Shown piece by piece: positions 63,903 to 64,000 of a stretch of 64,000 nucleotides of DNA. The position numbers and the translations under genes were made by a program. Source of the DNA: Mycobacterium sp. 1100029.7 (GTDB lineage: Bacteria; Actinomycetota; Actinomycetes; Mycobacteriales; Mycobacteriaceae); contig NZ_LZSC01000084.1 of NCBI RefSeq assembly GCF_001665235.1, forward strand, positions 38,825 through 102,824, given 5' to 3'. How positions within the stretch are numbered: position 1 is the stretch's first letter; each line of letters begins with the position of its first letter. The notes beneath the pieces were generated by a model. The model saw only the letters and a program-made list of their open reading frames with translations. It was not told the origin of the DNA and did not search any database.

Positions 63903-64000
63903 TTAGGGGGCGTGGTCGTCGTCGGGGTTGTGCAGGAGTTTGTTGGGGTGGTGGTAGGTGTTGGTGCGGGGTTGGCCGCGGTCTAGGTGGGGTGGTGTTG
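63903..64000 (-). CDS. 3' end of a 13E12-type HNH endonuclease gene
   Basis: Stop TAA at 63905-63903; 31 visible C-terminal codons read on the minus strand as LDRGQPRTNTYHHPNKLL followed by an Asp/His tail. This is the C-terminal signature of the 13E12-repeat family HNH endonucleases common in mycobacterial genomes, partly mobile in origin. The gene's start is outside the window. It directly abuts the SRAP gene stop (3 bp), unlike the M. tuberculosis order as I remember it. Confidence 0.75.
   Translation of the reverse strand, partial: TPPHLDRGQPRTNTYHHPNKLLHNPDDDHAP

Overview
The window is chromosomal DNA of a Mycobacterium, most likely a slow-growing non-tuberculous species. GC content and third-position GC are high, starts are often GTG or TTG, and many genes overlap by ATGA or GTGA. 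Many genes also match, in order and protein length, the M. tuberculosis segment from Rv3269 back to Rv3226c, read here in the opposite orientation. Ortholog names and the comparison with M. tuberculosis are from memory; no database search was run.

Region by region. 1-2.6 kb: the membrane metallochaperone gene pacL1, cut by the window edge and preceded by a Fur-like palindrome, a TIGR03089 protein, and the LCP ligase lcp1. 2.7-5.5 kb: rmlD-wbbL1-manB, which make dTDP-rhamnose, add the linker rhamnose of arabinogalactan, and make GDP-mannose. 5.6-10.1 kb: an fbiA-fbiB-mamA-nudix operon (coenzyme F420, adenine methylation, nucleotide hydrolysis). 10.4-15.6 kb: whiB2, a degenerate zincin, a DUF3499 protein and pmmA-(SIS-like)-manA for mannose supply. 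15.6-20.9 kb: a flavin oxygenase, an amino-acid permease and the alkane cluster alkB-rubA-rubB-tetR. 21-27.5 kb: sahH, tmk and the mtrA-mtrB-lpqB signalling operon.

27.5-34.1 kb is a regulator-rich cassette not present at this place in M. tuberculosis: a methyltransferase, two adjacent paralogous AraC regulators, a CRP-like regulator with an apparent membrane segment, a nitronate monooxygenase, an SDR and an OhrR-like MarR regulator. 34.1-38.7 kb returns to the conserved order with comF, hpf and secA1. 38.8-41.1 kb holds an unrecognised protein and a two-module HD-GYP protein fused to a LuxR helix-turn-helix. 41.1-49.8 kb is again conserved: mddA, a TrkA-C/KefB pair, an Rv3235-like protein, an unsplit tgs3, ppk2, an Rv3231c-like protein, and the stearoyl-CoA desaturase system (ferredoxin reductase plus desA3). 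Near-identical palindromic operators precede both desaturase genes.

49.8-60.8 kb is a second accessory stretch of lipid or steroid-type oxidative genes: an AraC regulator, a Baeyer-Villiger-type monooxygenase, a ChoD-like GMC oxidoreductase, a VIT-family transporter, a SnoaL-like protein, an HSL-type esterase, a P450, a thiolase and an HxlR regulator. 60.8-63.9 kb is rsgA, aroA and an SRAP protein. The last ~100 bases are the 3' end of a 13E12-type HNH endonuclease. I saw no tRNA, rRNA, CRISPR array or complete insertion sequence.
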